This document shows positions 26,552 to 34,074 of a stretch of DNA of 58,011 nucleotides, one piece after another. The notes beneath the pieces are model-generated. The model did not search any database. It was given only the letters and a program-made list of their open reading frames with translations, and was not told the origin of the DNA. Location of the stretch: contig NZ_AKIV01000045.1 of assembly GCF_000282655.1 (NCBI RefSeq), forward strand, positions 1 to 58,011, in the 5' to 3' direction. Origin of the DNA: Polaromonas sp. CF318 (GTDB lineage Bacteria > Pseudomonadota > Gammaproteobacteria > Burkholderiales > Burkholderiaceae_C). Every line of letters begins with the position of its first letter. The first letter of the stretch is position 1. The position numbers and the translations under genes are program-made.

Positions 26552-27142
26552 TCAGAGGTCGAAAAACACCGTCTCCTTGTCACCCTGCATATGGATGTCA
26601 AAGCGGTACTGGGGCCCGGCCCCCGTCATCTCGCGTTTGGCGACCAGGGTGGCACGCCGCGCGGCCGGCACGCTGGCCAGCACCGCATCCTTGGCGTTCG
26701 CTTCCGCCTCATCCTCAAAGTAGATGCGCGTAAAGGTGTGTACCAGCAGGCCGCGCATGGTCACGCAGACGTTGATAAAGGGTGCTTGCCCCGCCGCAGC
26801 CACACCGGGCTTGACGGTGAAGAACTCGTAATGGCTTTGCGGCAGGGTACCGGTGCCGCAGCGGCCGAAGCCGGTGAAGCCGCGCGCTTCAGCATCGGCC
26901 ACGGAGGTGATGGGCTGGCCGCTGCCGTCGGGCTGGGCAATCTCGACCATGGCGTCCATGATGGCGTTGCCGGCGCCGTCAAACACCTGGCCGGTGATGC
27001 GTATGTGTTCGCCTTTGGCGTTCGGCTGGGCCAGCACGGGCGTGAACAGGCTTTTGAGGTCGTAGCCGTATTGCGTGGGCGTGAGGCCGTAGGCAAAGAA
27101 GGGGCCGACGGTCTGGGAAGGGGTTTGTTTGAGCTGACTCAT
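26552..27142 (-). CDS. pcaG: Protocatechuate 3,4-dioxygenase alpha subunit
   Basis: Alpha subunit, 196 residues, of the Fe(III) intradiol dioxygenase that opens protocatechuate to 3-carboxy-cis,cis-muconate. Motifs include TPSQTVGPFFAYGL at the N-terminus, ITGQVFDGAGNAIMDAMVEIAQPD, and TRIYFEDEAEANAKD. The alpha subunit lacks the full set of iron ligands, as expected: no HxH pair is seen where PcaH has one. It follows pcaH with 19 nt between stop and ATG. Confidence 0.96.
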   Translation of the reverse strand: MSQLKQTPSQTVGPFFAYGLTPTQYGYDLKSLFTPVLAQPNAKGEHIRITGQVFDGAGNAIMDAMVEIAQPDGSGQPITSVADAEARGFTGFGRCGTGTLPQSHYEFFTVKPGVAAAGQAPFINVCVTMRGLLVHTFTRIYFEDEAEANAKDAVLASVPAARRATLVAKREMTGAGPQYRFDIHMQGDKETVFFDL

Positions 27143-27161
27143 GGTGGTGTCTTTCCGCCGC

Positions 27162-27875
27162 TTATTCAAACCGCGTGGCCTTGGGGCCGCGCAGCACGAT
27201 GTCGAACACATAACCGAGCGCGTAGTCGGGCTGGGTCACGTCCAGGCTGAATTTGGAGACCATCAGCTCGCGCACGCTGTCGGGTGCGCCCATGTACATG
27301 GGGTCGTAGCTGAGCAGCGGGTCGCCGGGGAAATACATCTGCGTGACCAGGCGGCTCGCAAAGTAGTCGCCGAACAGCGAGAAGTGGATGTGCTGCGGCC
27401 GCCAGGCGTTGGGGTGGTTGCCCCAGGGATAGGCACCGGGCTTGATGGTCTTGAAGCTGTAGCGGCCTTCGTTGTCGGTCATGCAGCGGCCGGCGCCCAG
27501 GAAGTTGGGATCCAGCGGCGCATCGTGCTGGTCGACCTTGTGCACATAGCGGCCGGCGGCGTTGGCCTGCCAGACTTCGACCAGGGTGTTGCGCACGGGC
27601 CGGCCGTCTTCGTCCGTCACGCGGCCCGTGACGATGATGCGCTCGCCCAGCGGGTCGCCGTTCATGACGGCGTTTTTGGTGAGGTCGTTGTCCAGCGGGC
27701 CGAATTGTTCGACGCCGTAGACCGGCGCGTTGAGCTGGGCCAGCGCCTGCTTGATGGGCACCAGCGGCTGCTTGGGGCCGCGCAACAGGGTGGACTTGTA
27801 GCCGGGGTAGATGTGCGGCGAATGGCTGGTCCAGTCGCGCGGGGCGAGAAAGCTGTTGCTCAGGTCGGGTTTCAT
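27162..27875 (-). CDS. pcaH: Protocatechuate 3,4-dioxygenase beta subunit
   Basis: Catalytic beta subunit, 237 residues. The four Fe(III) ligands are visible: Tyr110 in ANAAGRYVHK, Tyr149 in KPGAYPWG, and His162/His164 in RPQHIHFSLFG. ITGRVTDEDGRPVRNTLVEVWQ-type core matches the intradiol fold (here IVTGRVTDEDG). GGAG lies 8 nt before the ATG at 27875; the frame stays open far upstream but that part is antisense to pcaQ. It starts the pcaH-pcaG-VOC unit and is divergent from pcaQ. The other pca genes (B, C, D, I, J) are not in the window. Confidence 0.97.
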   Translation of the reverse strand: MKPDLSNSFLAPRDWTSHSPHIYPGYKSTLLRGPKQPLVPIKQALAQLNAPVYGVEQFGPLDNDLTKNAVMNGDPLGERIIVTGRVTDEDGRPVRNTLVEVWQANAAGRYVHKVDQHDAPLDPNFLGAGRCMTDNEGRYSFKTIKPGAYPWGNHPNAWRPQHIHFSLFGDYFASRLVTQMYFPGDPLLSYDPMYMGAPDSVRELMVSKFSLDVTQPDYALGYVFDIVLRGPKATRFE

Positions 27876-27959
27876 GGGGGTGTCTCCGTGGGTCAGATGG
27901 GGCGGCCTGGACGCCTTTTGGGGCGGTTTCCGGTGCAGCGATGACTTTAATCTCTCAGA

Positions 27960-28020
27960 TTGGTTATGTATATTGAGATTTTTTCGCTTTATCCATAACC
28001 AAACTTGCCGATGGTGGTTA
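27960..28020. promoter_or_regulatory. Candidate PcaQ binding region between pcaH and pcaQ
   Basis: Two overlapping inverted repeats lie in the AT-rich 154-nt gap: TTGGTTAT (27960-27967) with ATAACCAA (27995-28002), and TAACCA (27996-28001) with TGGTTA (28015-28020). The hexamers ATAACC and GGTTAA match known PcaQ half-sites, although the spacing here (15 nt between ATAACC and GGTTAA) is wider than the published ATAACC-N4-GGTTAA. The site ends 9 nt before the pcaQ ATG. Confidence 0.55.
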
Positions 28021-28029
28021 AATCGCGCC

Positions 28030-28986
28030 ATGGTTGATGAACGCATCAAGTACCGGCATTTGCAGTGCTTCCTGGCGGTGGCGCAGCACGGCAGCCTGCA
28101 AAAGGCGGCCGACGTGCTGGCTGTCACCCAGCCTGCCGTCTCCAAGACGTTGAAAGAGCTCGAAGACCTGCTGGCCGTGCGGCTGTTTGAGCGCGGGCGC
28201 CGCGGCGCGGTGCCCACGCGCGAGGGCGAGGCCTTTTTGCGCCATGCCGGCGCCAGCGTCAGCGCGCTGCGCGAGGCCGTGGCCAGCGTGGCGCAAACGC
28301 GGCGCCAGGGCAATGCCGTGGTCGCGATAGGCGTGCTGCCCACGGTGGCGCCCTGGCTGATGCCGAAACTGCTGCTGCGCCAGGATGCCGAGCAAGGGGA
28401 AGGCGCGCACACCAGCCTGCGCATACACACGGGTGCCAACCCCGAGCTGCTGGCGCGGCTGCGGCAGCGCGAGCTGGATCTGGTCATAGGCCGCTTCGCC
28501 GAGCCGGCCCATATGCTGGGCCTGAGTTTTGAGCACCTGTATGCCGACCCGCTGGTGCTGGCGGTGCGGCCCGGCCATCCGCTGCTGGCGCAGGATGAGC
28601 TCAAAGCTGATGTACTGGCCGGGCTGCAGGCCTTTACGGTGATCCTGCCCACGCAGGGAACGGCGATACGCCACACGGCGGACGGCTTTTTCCTTTCGCG
28701 CGGCCTGGCCCTGCCGGCGCGCAGCATTGAAACGCTGTCGGTGTCCATCGCGCGCGGCTACACGCTGCGAAGCGATGCGGTCTGGGTCTCGCCGCTGGGC
28801 GCGGTGCGGCCCGAGCTGGACAGCGGCATGCTGCGGCAATTGCCCGTCAGCATGGCGGGCACCGAGGAACTGGTGGGCTTGACCTTGCGCGCCGACATGG
28901 CGCCCACGCCCGCGCAGCAGGGACTGATTGCGAATATCCGGCAATTGGCCGCGGAACGCCGCAGCGAGGCTACGCCCCAGGCTTAG
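28030..28986 (+). CDS. pcaQ: LysR-family regulator of the pca genes
   Basis: A 318-residue LysR regulator. HTH segment: YRHLQCFLAVAQHGSLQKAA with LAVTQPAVSKTLKELEDLL, then LFERGRRGAVPT. HxxCFL with KYRHL near the start and the divergent position before pcaH identify it as PcaQ, which activates pcaHG with beta-carboxy-cis,cis-muconate as effector. The HTH is preceded by a short MVDERI leader. The TAG stop overlaps the TAA stop of the convergent methyltransferase gene by 4 nt. Confidence 0.9.
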   Translation: MVDERIKYRHLQCFLAVAQHGSLQKAADVLAVTQPAVSKTLKELEDLLAVRLFERGRRGAVPTREGEAFLRHAGASVSALREAVASVAQTRRQGNAVVAIGVLPTVAPWLMPKLLLRQDAEQGEGAHTSLRIHTGANPELLARLRQRELDLVIGRFAEPAHMLGLSFEHLYADPLVLAVRPGHPLLAQDELKADVLAGLQAFTVILPTQGTAIRHTADGFFLSRGLALPARSIETLSVSIARGYTLRSDAVWVSPLGAVRPELDSGMLRQLPVSMAGTEELVGLTLRADMAPTPAQQGLIANIRQLAAERRSEATPQA

Positions 28987-29912
28987 GCCGGCTCGGCCTG
29001 GACGGCAAAGCGCGCCGTCAGTTCGCCCAGTCCCAGTTCATCCAGCACCTCGCGCAAACGTGCTTGCGCCGCGCGGGTCTTGCCGGCCTGCGGCTGGGCG
29101 GGGCGGCTGGCCAGGATCAACTCGTTCTTCATCGAATGCTCCCAACCCACGAGTTCGGTGACGGTGACCTGGTAGCCATTGGCTTCGAGCTGCAGGCAGC
29201 GCAGCACGTTGGTGATCTGGCTGCCGAATTCGCGCGTGTGCAGCGGGTGACGCCAGAGTTCGGCCAACGGGGTCTTGGCCAGCGACAAGGCGCGGCTTTT
29301 CTTGAGCACGCCGGCCACCTCGGCCTGGCAGCAGGGCACCAGCACCATGTGGCGCGCGCCTTTGGCCAGGCCGAAGGCAATCGCATCGTCGGTGGCGGTG
29401 TCGCAGGCATGCAGCGCGGTAACGATGTCCACCGTGGACGGCAATTCGGCCGACGTCGTGGCCTCCTGCACCGTCAAATTCAGGAAGGACATGCGCGCAA
29501 AACCCAGGCGCGCGGCCAGGCTGCGGGATTTGTCGACGAGTTCGGCGCGGGTTTCTATGCCGTAGACATGGCCGTCCATGGGCTCGCCCGCGTGCGCCAC
29601 GTTAAAGAACAGGTCGTACAGGATGAAACCCAGGTAGGACTTGCCGGCGCCGTGGTCGGCCAGCGTGAAGCCGGCTTTGCGCGCCGCCACCTCGCTGAGC
29701 AGGGGCTCTATGAACTGATACAGGTGGTAAACCTGCTTGAGCTTGCGCCGCGTGTCCTGGTTGAGCTTGCCCTCGCGCGTGAGGATGTGCAGTTCCTTGA
29801 GCAGCTCGATGGACTGCCCGGGGCGCAGCTCTTCAATCACTTGCGCGGCAGGAGATGGCTTTGCGGCGCCTTTGGAAGGTTTTGCGGCGCGCGCGGAGCT
29901 GGAGATTTGCAT
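28983..29912 (-). CDS. Class I SAM-dependent methyltransferase
   Basis: A 309-residue protein with a Rossmann methyltransferase core: LADHGAGKSYLGFILYDLF near residue 85 (motif I), VYGIETRAELVDKS (motif II), VDIVTALHACDTATDDAI (motif IV region) and MVLVPCCQAEV (near 193), which contains the paired Cys seen in the GSTCD/RRNAD1-like family. A Lys/Ala/Pro-rich leader of ~25 residues precedes. A role in RNA modification is suggested by the family, but the target is unknown. Starts with no close upstream partner on its strand. Confidence 0.8.
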   Translation of the reverse strand: MQISSSARAAKPSKGAAKPSPAAQVIEELRPGQSIELLKELHILTREGKLNQDTRRKLKQVYHLYQFIEPLLSEVAARKAGFTLADHGAGKSYLGFILYDLFFNVAHAGEPMDGHVYGIETRAELVDKSRSLAARLGFARMSFLNLTVQEATTSAELPSTVDIVTALHACDTATDDAIAFGLAKGARHMVLVPCCQAEVAGVLKKSRALSLAKTPLAELWRHPLHTREFGSQITNVLRCLQLEANGYQVTVTELVGWEHSMKNELILASRPAQPQAGKTRAAQARLREVLDELGLGELTARFAVQAEPA

Positions 29913-30189
29913 GGCCCCAAGTTTAGTGGGGGTGCTGCAAGACCCTGCCTACGCCGGTGCAAAGCCCTTTTGATGACGCCCTCTCCGGGGGAGAAGATGC
30001 AAGAACCAGCGCAAGAAAAACTAAAAAAGGGGTTTTGGCACTTATGGGCGCATAATCGAGCAGTACGGGTGTTCAAAACACCCGCACAAGTTGGTGATCG
30101 GTCAGTTTCGCGCGCTACGGCGTTACTTTTGAGTTTGTTGTGCTTTCGGGACCCCATCGCTTTGTTTTTATGTGTTTTTAGGAGTCCCC
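29913..30189 (+). other. Leader region of the RNA-binding protein gene
   Basis: A 277-nt gap between divergent genes. It is AT-rich in the 30015-30060 and 30120-30180 parts and contains CATAAT at 30051 as a possible -10 (no good -35 at 17 nt). A hairpin at 30066-30084 would lie in a leader of roughly 120 nt, as in cold-shock type mRNAs. Confidence 0.4.
30066..30084 (+). promoter_or_regulatory. Hairpin in the leader of the RRM gene
   Basis: Perfect 8-bp arms CGGGTGTT and AACACCCG with a CAA loop, 105 nt before the ATG. There is no following T-run, so it is not an intrinsic terminator. It may be a structural or autoregulatory element of the mRNA, or a DNA operator. Confidence 0.4.
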
Positions 30190-30591
30190 ATGGGCAATAA
30201 ACTTTACGTCGGCAATCTGCCATACACGGTCCGCGACGAAGACCTGCAACAATCTTTTGGCGCCTTCGGCTCCATTACCAGCGCCAAAGTCATGATGGAG
30301 CGCGACACGGGTCGCTCCAAGGGTTTTGGTTTCGTCGAAATGGGCAGCGATGCCGAAGCACAAGCCGCAATCGCCGGCATGAACGGCCAGTCCCTGGGCG
30401 GCCGTAGCATCACCGTGAACGAAGCCCGTCCGATGGAGGCACGTCCTCCCCGTACCGGCGGCTTCGGCGGCGGTGGTGGCGGTTACGGCGGTGGCGGCGA
30501 TCGCTCCGGCGGTGGCGGCTACGGCGGCGGTGGCGGCCGTTCCGGTGGTGGCGGCTACGGTGGCGGTGGTGGCGGCCGCGGCGGCTACTAA
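30190..30591 (+). CDS. Glycine-rich RRM RNA-binding protein
   Basis: A 133-residue protein with one RNA recognition motif and a glycine-rich tail. RNP2 is LYVGNL (5-10) and RNP1 is KGFGFVEM (44-51), so it should bind single-stranded RNA. From about residue 91 the tail consists of runs of Gly with Tyr, Arg and Ser (YGGGG and RSGGG units), like cold-induced bacterial Rbp proteins. AGGAG stands 5 nt before the ATG. The long AT-rich leader with a hairpin and a strong terminator after the stop indicate a monocistronic gene. A chaperone role for RNA in the cold is inferred from the family. Confidence 0.93.
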   Translation: MGNKLYVGNLPYTVRDEDLQQSFGAFGSITSAKVMMERDTGRSKGFGFVEMGSDAEAQAAIAGMNGQSLGGRSITVNEARPMEARPPRTGGFGGGGGGYGGGGDRSGGGGYGGGGGRSGGGGYGGGGGGRGGY

Positions 30592-30635
30592 GCCCTGTAA
30601 CCCAGCTGACTCAGCCCCGCGCTGAGCAAAGCACG

Positions 30636-30669
30636 AAAGGCTTCAAAACTTCGGTTTTGAAGCCTTTTT
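30636..30669 (+). terminator. Rho-independent terminator after the RRM gene
   Basis: A 14-bp perfect stem, AAAGGCTTCAAAAC paired with GTTTTGAAGCCTTT, closed by a UUCG tetraloop and followed by more T. It begins 45 nt after the stop codon. Confidence 0.93.
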
Positions 30670-30731
30670 CTATTGGCGCATGCCCCGGCGGGTTTGAGGC
30701 TTTGAAACACCTTCCAAGAAATTAACTTGTA

Positions 30732-30746
30732 CACAATTTAATTGTG
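30732..30746. promoter_or_regulatory. OhrR operator
   Basis: Perfect palindrome CACAATT-T-AATTGTG, with a further TACAATTT half-site at 30750-30757. It matches the TACAATT-AATTGTA type OhrR box and lies 16 nt before the ohrR ATG, so OhrR should repress its own gene and probably ohr. Confidence 0.75.
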
Positions 30747-30761
30747 AGCTACAATTTAGCC

Positions 30762-31211
30762 ATGCCAAACAAAACCGACTCCGTGGACGCCATGCTGCAG
30801 TTGGACAACCAGCTGTGTTTCGCGCTGTATTCCACCTCGCTGGCCATGACCAAGCTCTACAAGCCCATGCTCGAAGAGCTGGGCCTGACCTACCCGCAAT
30901 ACCTCGCGATGCTGGTGCTGTGGGAGCAGGACGGCCTTACCGTGTCCGAGCTGGGCGAGCGGCTGTACCTCGATTCGGGGACGCTGACCCCTTTGCTCAA
31001 GCGCATGGAAACAGCCGGGCTGGTTTCGCGCCTGCGCGCCGTGCAGGACGAGCGCCGCGTGCACATCACGCTGACGGCCGCGGGCCGCAAGCTCAAGGAC
31101 AAGGCCGCCAGGATCCCGGGCTGCATCCTGAGCGCCACCCAGTGCTCGATTCCCGAACTGGTGTCGCTGACGCAGCAAGTGCAGTCTTTCCGCAAGCGCC
31201 TCACGGCCTGA
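30762..31211 (+). CDS. ohrR: Organic-hydroperoxide-sensing MarR regulator OhrR
   Basis: A 149-residue MarR-family repressor that is inactivated when organic peroxides oxidise its reactive cysteine. The sensing Cys is Cys19 in LDNQLCFALYSTS, the position known in OhrR, with the conserved Tyr residues in LTYPQYLAMLVLWE. The winged helix reads TVSELGERLYLDSGTLTPLLKRME. A second Cys pair (CILSATQCS) sits near the C-terminus, as in two-Cys OhrR of Xanthomonas type. The ATG at 30762 is preferred over an in-frame GTG at 30744 that lies inside the operator. The ohr gene follows after 66 nt. Confidence 0.94.
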   Translation: MPNKTDSVDAMLQLDNQLCFALYSTSLAMTKLYKPMLEELGLTYPQYLAMLVLWEQDGLTVSELGERLYLDSGTLTPLLKRMETAGLVSRLRAVQDERRVHITLTAAGRKLKDKAARIPGCILSATQCSIPELVSLTQQVQSFRKRLTA

Positions 31212-31277
31212 TCCCTTTCACGTTCTCACCGATTTTTAACCCACCCCGCACCGGGGTATTTTCCAAAGGAAGCCACC

Positions 31278-31694
31278 ATGACCACGCTCGAAAAAGTTCT
31301 CTACACCGCCCACGCTCACACCACCGGCGGCCGTGACGGCAAGTCCAAGACCGACGACGGCCGCCTGGACGTCACCCTGAGCTCGCCCGGCACCTCGGGC
31401 ACCGGCACCAACCCCGAGCAGCTGTTCGCGGCCGGCTACGCAGCCTGCTTCATCGGCGCCATGAAGGCCGTGGGCGGCATGAAGAAGATCGACGTGCCCG
31501 CCGACGTGTCCATCGACTCCAGCGTTGACCTGGGCAAGATCCCCAACGGCTACGGCATCGCCGTGCGCCTGGACGTGACCCTGCCCGGCATGGACCGCGC
31601 CGCCGCCCAGGCCCTGGTCGACGCAGCGCACCAGGTTTGCCCTTACTCCAACGCCACGCGCGGCAACATTGACGTGACCATTACCCTGAAGTAA
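31278..31694 (+). CDS. ohr: Organic hydroperoxide resistance protein Ohr
   Basis: A 138-residue OsmC/Ohr-family thiol peroxidase that reduces organic hydroperoxides. The two catalytic cysteines are visible: Cys57 in GYAACFIGAM (peroxidatic) and Cys121 in HQVCPYSNAT (resolving). TNPEQLFAAGYAACF is diagnostic. AAGGAAG lies 7 nt before the ATG. Downstream of ohrR and probably repressed by it; a terminator follows. Confidence 0.96.
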   Translation: MTTLEKVLYTAHAHTTGGRDGKSKTDDGRLDVTLSSPGTSGTGTNPEQLFAAGYAACFIGAMKAVGGMKKIDVPADVSIDSSVDLGKIPNGYGIAVRLDVTLPGMDRAAAQALVDAAHQVCPYSNATRGNIDVTITLK

Positions 31695-31716
31695 TCAGGC
31701 CTCGGTGTCGCGAATG

Positions 31717-31752
31717 CGGCCCGCCGGTGTTGAACCGGCGGGCCGTTTCATT
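31717..31752 (+). terminator. Terminator after ohr
   Basis: A 12-bp perfect stem, CGGCCCGCCGGT against ACCGGCGGGCCG with a GTTGA loop, followed by TTTCATTT. It starts 22 nt after the ohr stop and ends before the DUF2855 ATG. Confidence 0.8.
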
Positions 31753-31765
31753 TACGGTGTGGCGC

Positions 31766-32872
31766 ATGAACACCGTAGCCCCCGCCACTTTCCTGGTCCG
31801 AAAAGACGCCCTCACCGAAGCACGCTGGCAAGCCACCGCATTGGTTGCGCTCGTACCCGGCCAGGTGCGTCTGGCCATCGAGTCGTTCGCGCTCACATCC
31901 AACAACATCACCTACGCGGCCTTTGGCGAGGCCATGAATTACTGGCAGTTCTTCCCGACCGGTGAAGAGGGCTGGGGCTGCATCCCGGTATGGGGTTTCG
32001 CCGTGGTGACGGAATCGCAATGCGAGGGAGTCGCCGTGGGGGAAAAGTTTTACGGTTACTACCCCATGGGCAGCGAGGTGGTGGCGCAGCCCGCGCGCGT
32101 GACGCCCGCGGGCTTTTTTGACGGCGCTGCTCACCGGCAGGCGCTGCCGGTGGTCTACAACCAGTACATGCGCTGCGCCACGGACCCGTTTTACGACGCC
32201 GCCACCGAAGACGTGCAGTCGCTGCTGCGCCCGCTGTTCATCACCTCTTTCCTGATCGACGATTTCCTGGCCGACAACGATTTTTTCGGCGGGGGCACGA
32301 CCCTGCTGCTGTCCAGCGCGTCGAGCAAGACCGCTTACGGCACGGCCTTCCAGCTTGCCAGGCGTCCGGGCCTGGCGGTCGTGGGCCTGACCTCGCCGGG
32401 CAACACGGTTTTTTGTGAAAGCCTGGGCTGCTACAGCCGCGTGCTGGGCTATGAACAGCTGGACAGCCTGGCCGCCGACACGCCCTGCATTTATGTCGAT
32501 TTCGCGGGCAGCGCCCCTTTGCGCCAGCGCATACACAGCCGCTTCGGCCAGCTGCGCTACAACTGCTCCATAGGCGGCACCCATGTCGACGAGCTCGCGG
32601 CCAAGGGCGGCAGCCGGGATTTGCCGGGCCCCAGGCCAGTGCTGTTTTTCGCGCCGGCCCAGGTCAAGAAGCGCGTTGCCGATTGGGGTGCGGAAGCCTT
32701 CGGCCGCAAGCTGGCGCAAGCCTGGCAGGACTTCACCCGGCAAGTAACCGGCGCCCGGCCGCCCTGGCTCAGCCCCCAGCGGCACGCCGGCCGGGCGGCC
32801 CTGCAGGCGGTGTACCAGGAGGTGCTCGCCGGCAAGGGCGATCCGCGCACCGGCCACATCCTGCTGCCCTGA
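31766..32872 (+). CDS. DUF2855 family protein
   Basis: A 368-residue protein of family DUF2855, related to the medium-chain reductase/NAD(P)-binding fold. The N-terminal part (LTSNNITYAAFGEAMNYWQFFP; GWGCIPVWGFA) is the conserved GroES-like segment, and TTLLLSSASSKTAYGTAF with LTSPGNTVFCESLGCYSRVLGY forms the nucleotide-binding part. Its function is not known; family members lack the zinc ligands of classical alcohol dehydrogenases. The ATG at 31766 lies right after the ohr terminator, so the gene should have its own promoter; the ribosome site is weak. Confidence 0.85.
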   Translation: MNTVAPATFLVRKDALTEARWQATALVALVPGQVRLAIESFALTSNNITYAAFGEAMNYWQFFPTGEEGWGCIPVWGFAVVTESQCEGVAVGEKFYGYYPMGSEVVAQPARVTPAGFFDGAAHRQALPVVYNQYMRCATDPFYDAATEDVQSLLRPLFITSFLIDDFLADNDFFGGGTTLLLSSASSKTAYGTAFQLARRPGLAVVGLTSPGNTVFCESLGCYSRVLGYEQLDSLAADTPCIYVDFAGSAPLRQRIHSRFGQLRYNCSIGGTHVDELAAKGGSRDLPGPRPVLFFAPAQVKKRVADWGAEAFGRKLAQAWQDFTRQVTGARPPWLSPQRHAGRAALQAVYQEVLAGKGDPRTGHILLP

Positions 32873-32945
32873 AAAGCGCTTCACGGGAACAGCCATTTAC
32901 AAGCCCCGGCTGGCTGGGCCCGGCAACTGCGCCGACAATCGGTGC

Positions 32946-34016
32946 ATGACCGAGAAAAGCCAAGCCCCCGCCAGCGCTGCGCTGCATGCGTACGAGACGC
33001 TGACCCCTGACCGCGTGCTGGACGCGCTGGCCAGCGTGGGCTTGCTGGGCGACGGCCGCCTGATGGCGCTGTCCAGCTATGAAAACCGGGTCTACCAGGT
33101 GCACCTCGAAAGCCCGGTGGGCGAAGCCGAGCTGGCCGGCGACGTGGTGGTCGCCAAGTTCTACCGGCCGGACCGCTGGAGCGACGCGCAGATCATCGAG
33201 GAACACGCTTTCGCCGCCGAACTGATGGCCGCCGAAATCCCGGTGGTCGGCCCGCTGGTGCTGGAAGGCGCCACGCTGCACCATTTCGGCGGCTTCAGCT
33301 TCAGCGTCTCGCCCAGCCGCGGCGGGCGCCGGCCCGAGCTCGACAACCTCGAGGTGCTCGAATGGATAGGCCGCTTCCTGGCGCGCATCCACACCGTGGG
33401 CAGCGCAAAACCGTTTGTCCATAGACCGGCGCTCAACCTGCAGACATTCGGCTTCGGCCCGCGCGACATCCTGCTGGGCGGCGACCACAGCGCGAAAGGC
33501 GCCCACGGCTACATCCCGCTGGACATGGAATCGCGCTGGCGCAAGGCCTTTGACGAAGCCATGCTGGTGGCGCAAACCGTGTTTGAGAGCGTGGGCGACG
33601 TGCGCACCCTGCGCCTGCACGGCGACTGCCACCCCGGCAATATTTTGTGGACACCCGAAGGCCTGCCGCTGGCGGGGCCGCATTTTGTCGACCTCGACGA
33701 CGCCCGCAGCGGCCCGGCCGTGCAGGATTTATGGATGCTGGTCTCCGGCGACCGCGCCCAGAGCACCCGGCAGCTGGGCGCGCTGGTCGACGGCTATGAG
33801 GAGTTCCGCGAGTTCGACCGGCGCGAACTCGCGCTGATCGAGCCACTGCGCACACTGCGCCTGGTGCACTACAGCGCCTGGCTGGCGCAGCGCTGGCACG
33901 ACCCCATCTTCCCCATCAACTTCCCGTGGTTCGGCTCCAGTGACTACTGGAAGGGCCAGGTCGACATGCTCGAAGAGCAGACCGAGGCCATGCAGGAAAC
34001 GCCGCTGGTGGTGTAG
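32946..34016 (+). CDS. srkA: Stress response serine/threonine protein kinase SrkA (YihE/RdoA)
   Basis: A 356-residue kinase of the APH-like fold that protects against envelope and oxidative stress and the MazF pathway in E. coli. Catalytic loop HGDCHPGN (225-232) and metal loop VDLDDARSGP (from 248) are plain; VVVAKFYRPDRWSD holds the ATP-anchoring Lys; the IxxSYENRVYQV start is typical of YihE. C-terminal segment WLAQRWHDPIFPINFPWF is diagnostic. E. coli SrkA has 328 residues, and the excess is an N-terminal leader. In E. coli the gene precedes dsbA; here it stands between DUF2855 and convergent htpG. Confidence 0.94.
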   Translation: MTEKSQAPASAALHAYETLTPDRVLDALASVGLLGDGRLMALSSYENRVYQVHLESPVGEAELAGDVVVAKFYRPDRWSDAQIIEEHAFAAELMAAEIPVVGPLVLEGATLHHFGGFSFSVSPSRGGRRPELDNLEVLEWIGRFLARIHTVGSAKPFVHRPALNLQTFGFGPRDILLGGDHSAKGAHGYIPLDMESRWRKAFDEAMLVAQTVFESVGDVRTLRLHGDCHPGNILWTPEGLPLAGPHFVDLDDARSGPAVQDLWMLVSGDRAQSTRQLGALVDGYEEFREFDRRELALIEPLRTLRLVHYSAWLAQRWHDPIFPINFPWFGSSDYWKGQVDMLEEQTEAMQETPLVV

Positions 34017-34031
34017 ACGACAAGGCGCAGA

Positions 34032-34058
34032 AAAAAGCCCGCGCATGGCGGGCTTTTT
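34032..34058. terminator. Bidirectional terminator between srkA and htpG
   Basis: AAAAAGCCCGC-GCATG-GCGGGCTTTTT: a GC stem with A and T runs on both sides, lying between convergent stops at 34016 and 34075. It can stop transcription in both directions. Confidence 0.9.
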
Positions 34059-34074
34059 GGGGTTGACCAGGTTC

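Noticed and set aside
27876..28748. Upstream extension of pcaH to 28748
   Set aside because: Runs antisense through pcaQ; the ATG at 27875 has a good ribosome site and gives a full PcaH.
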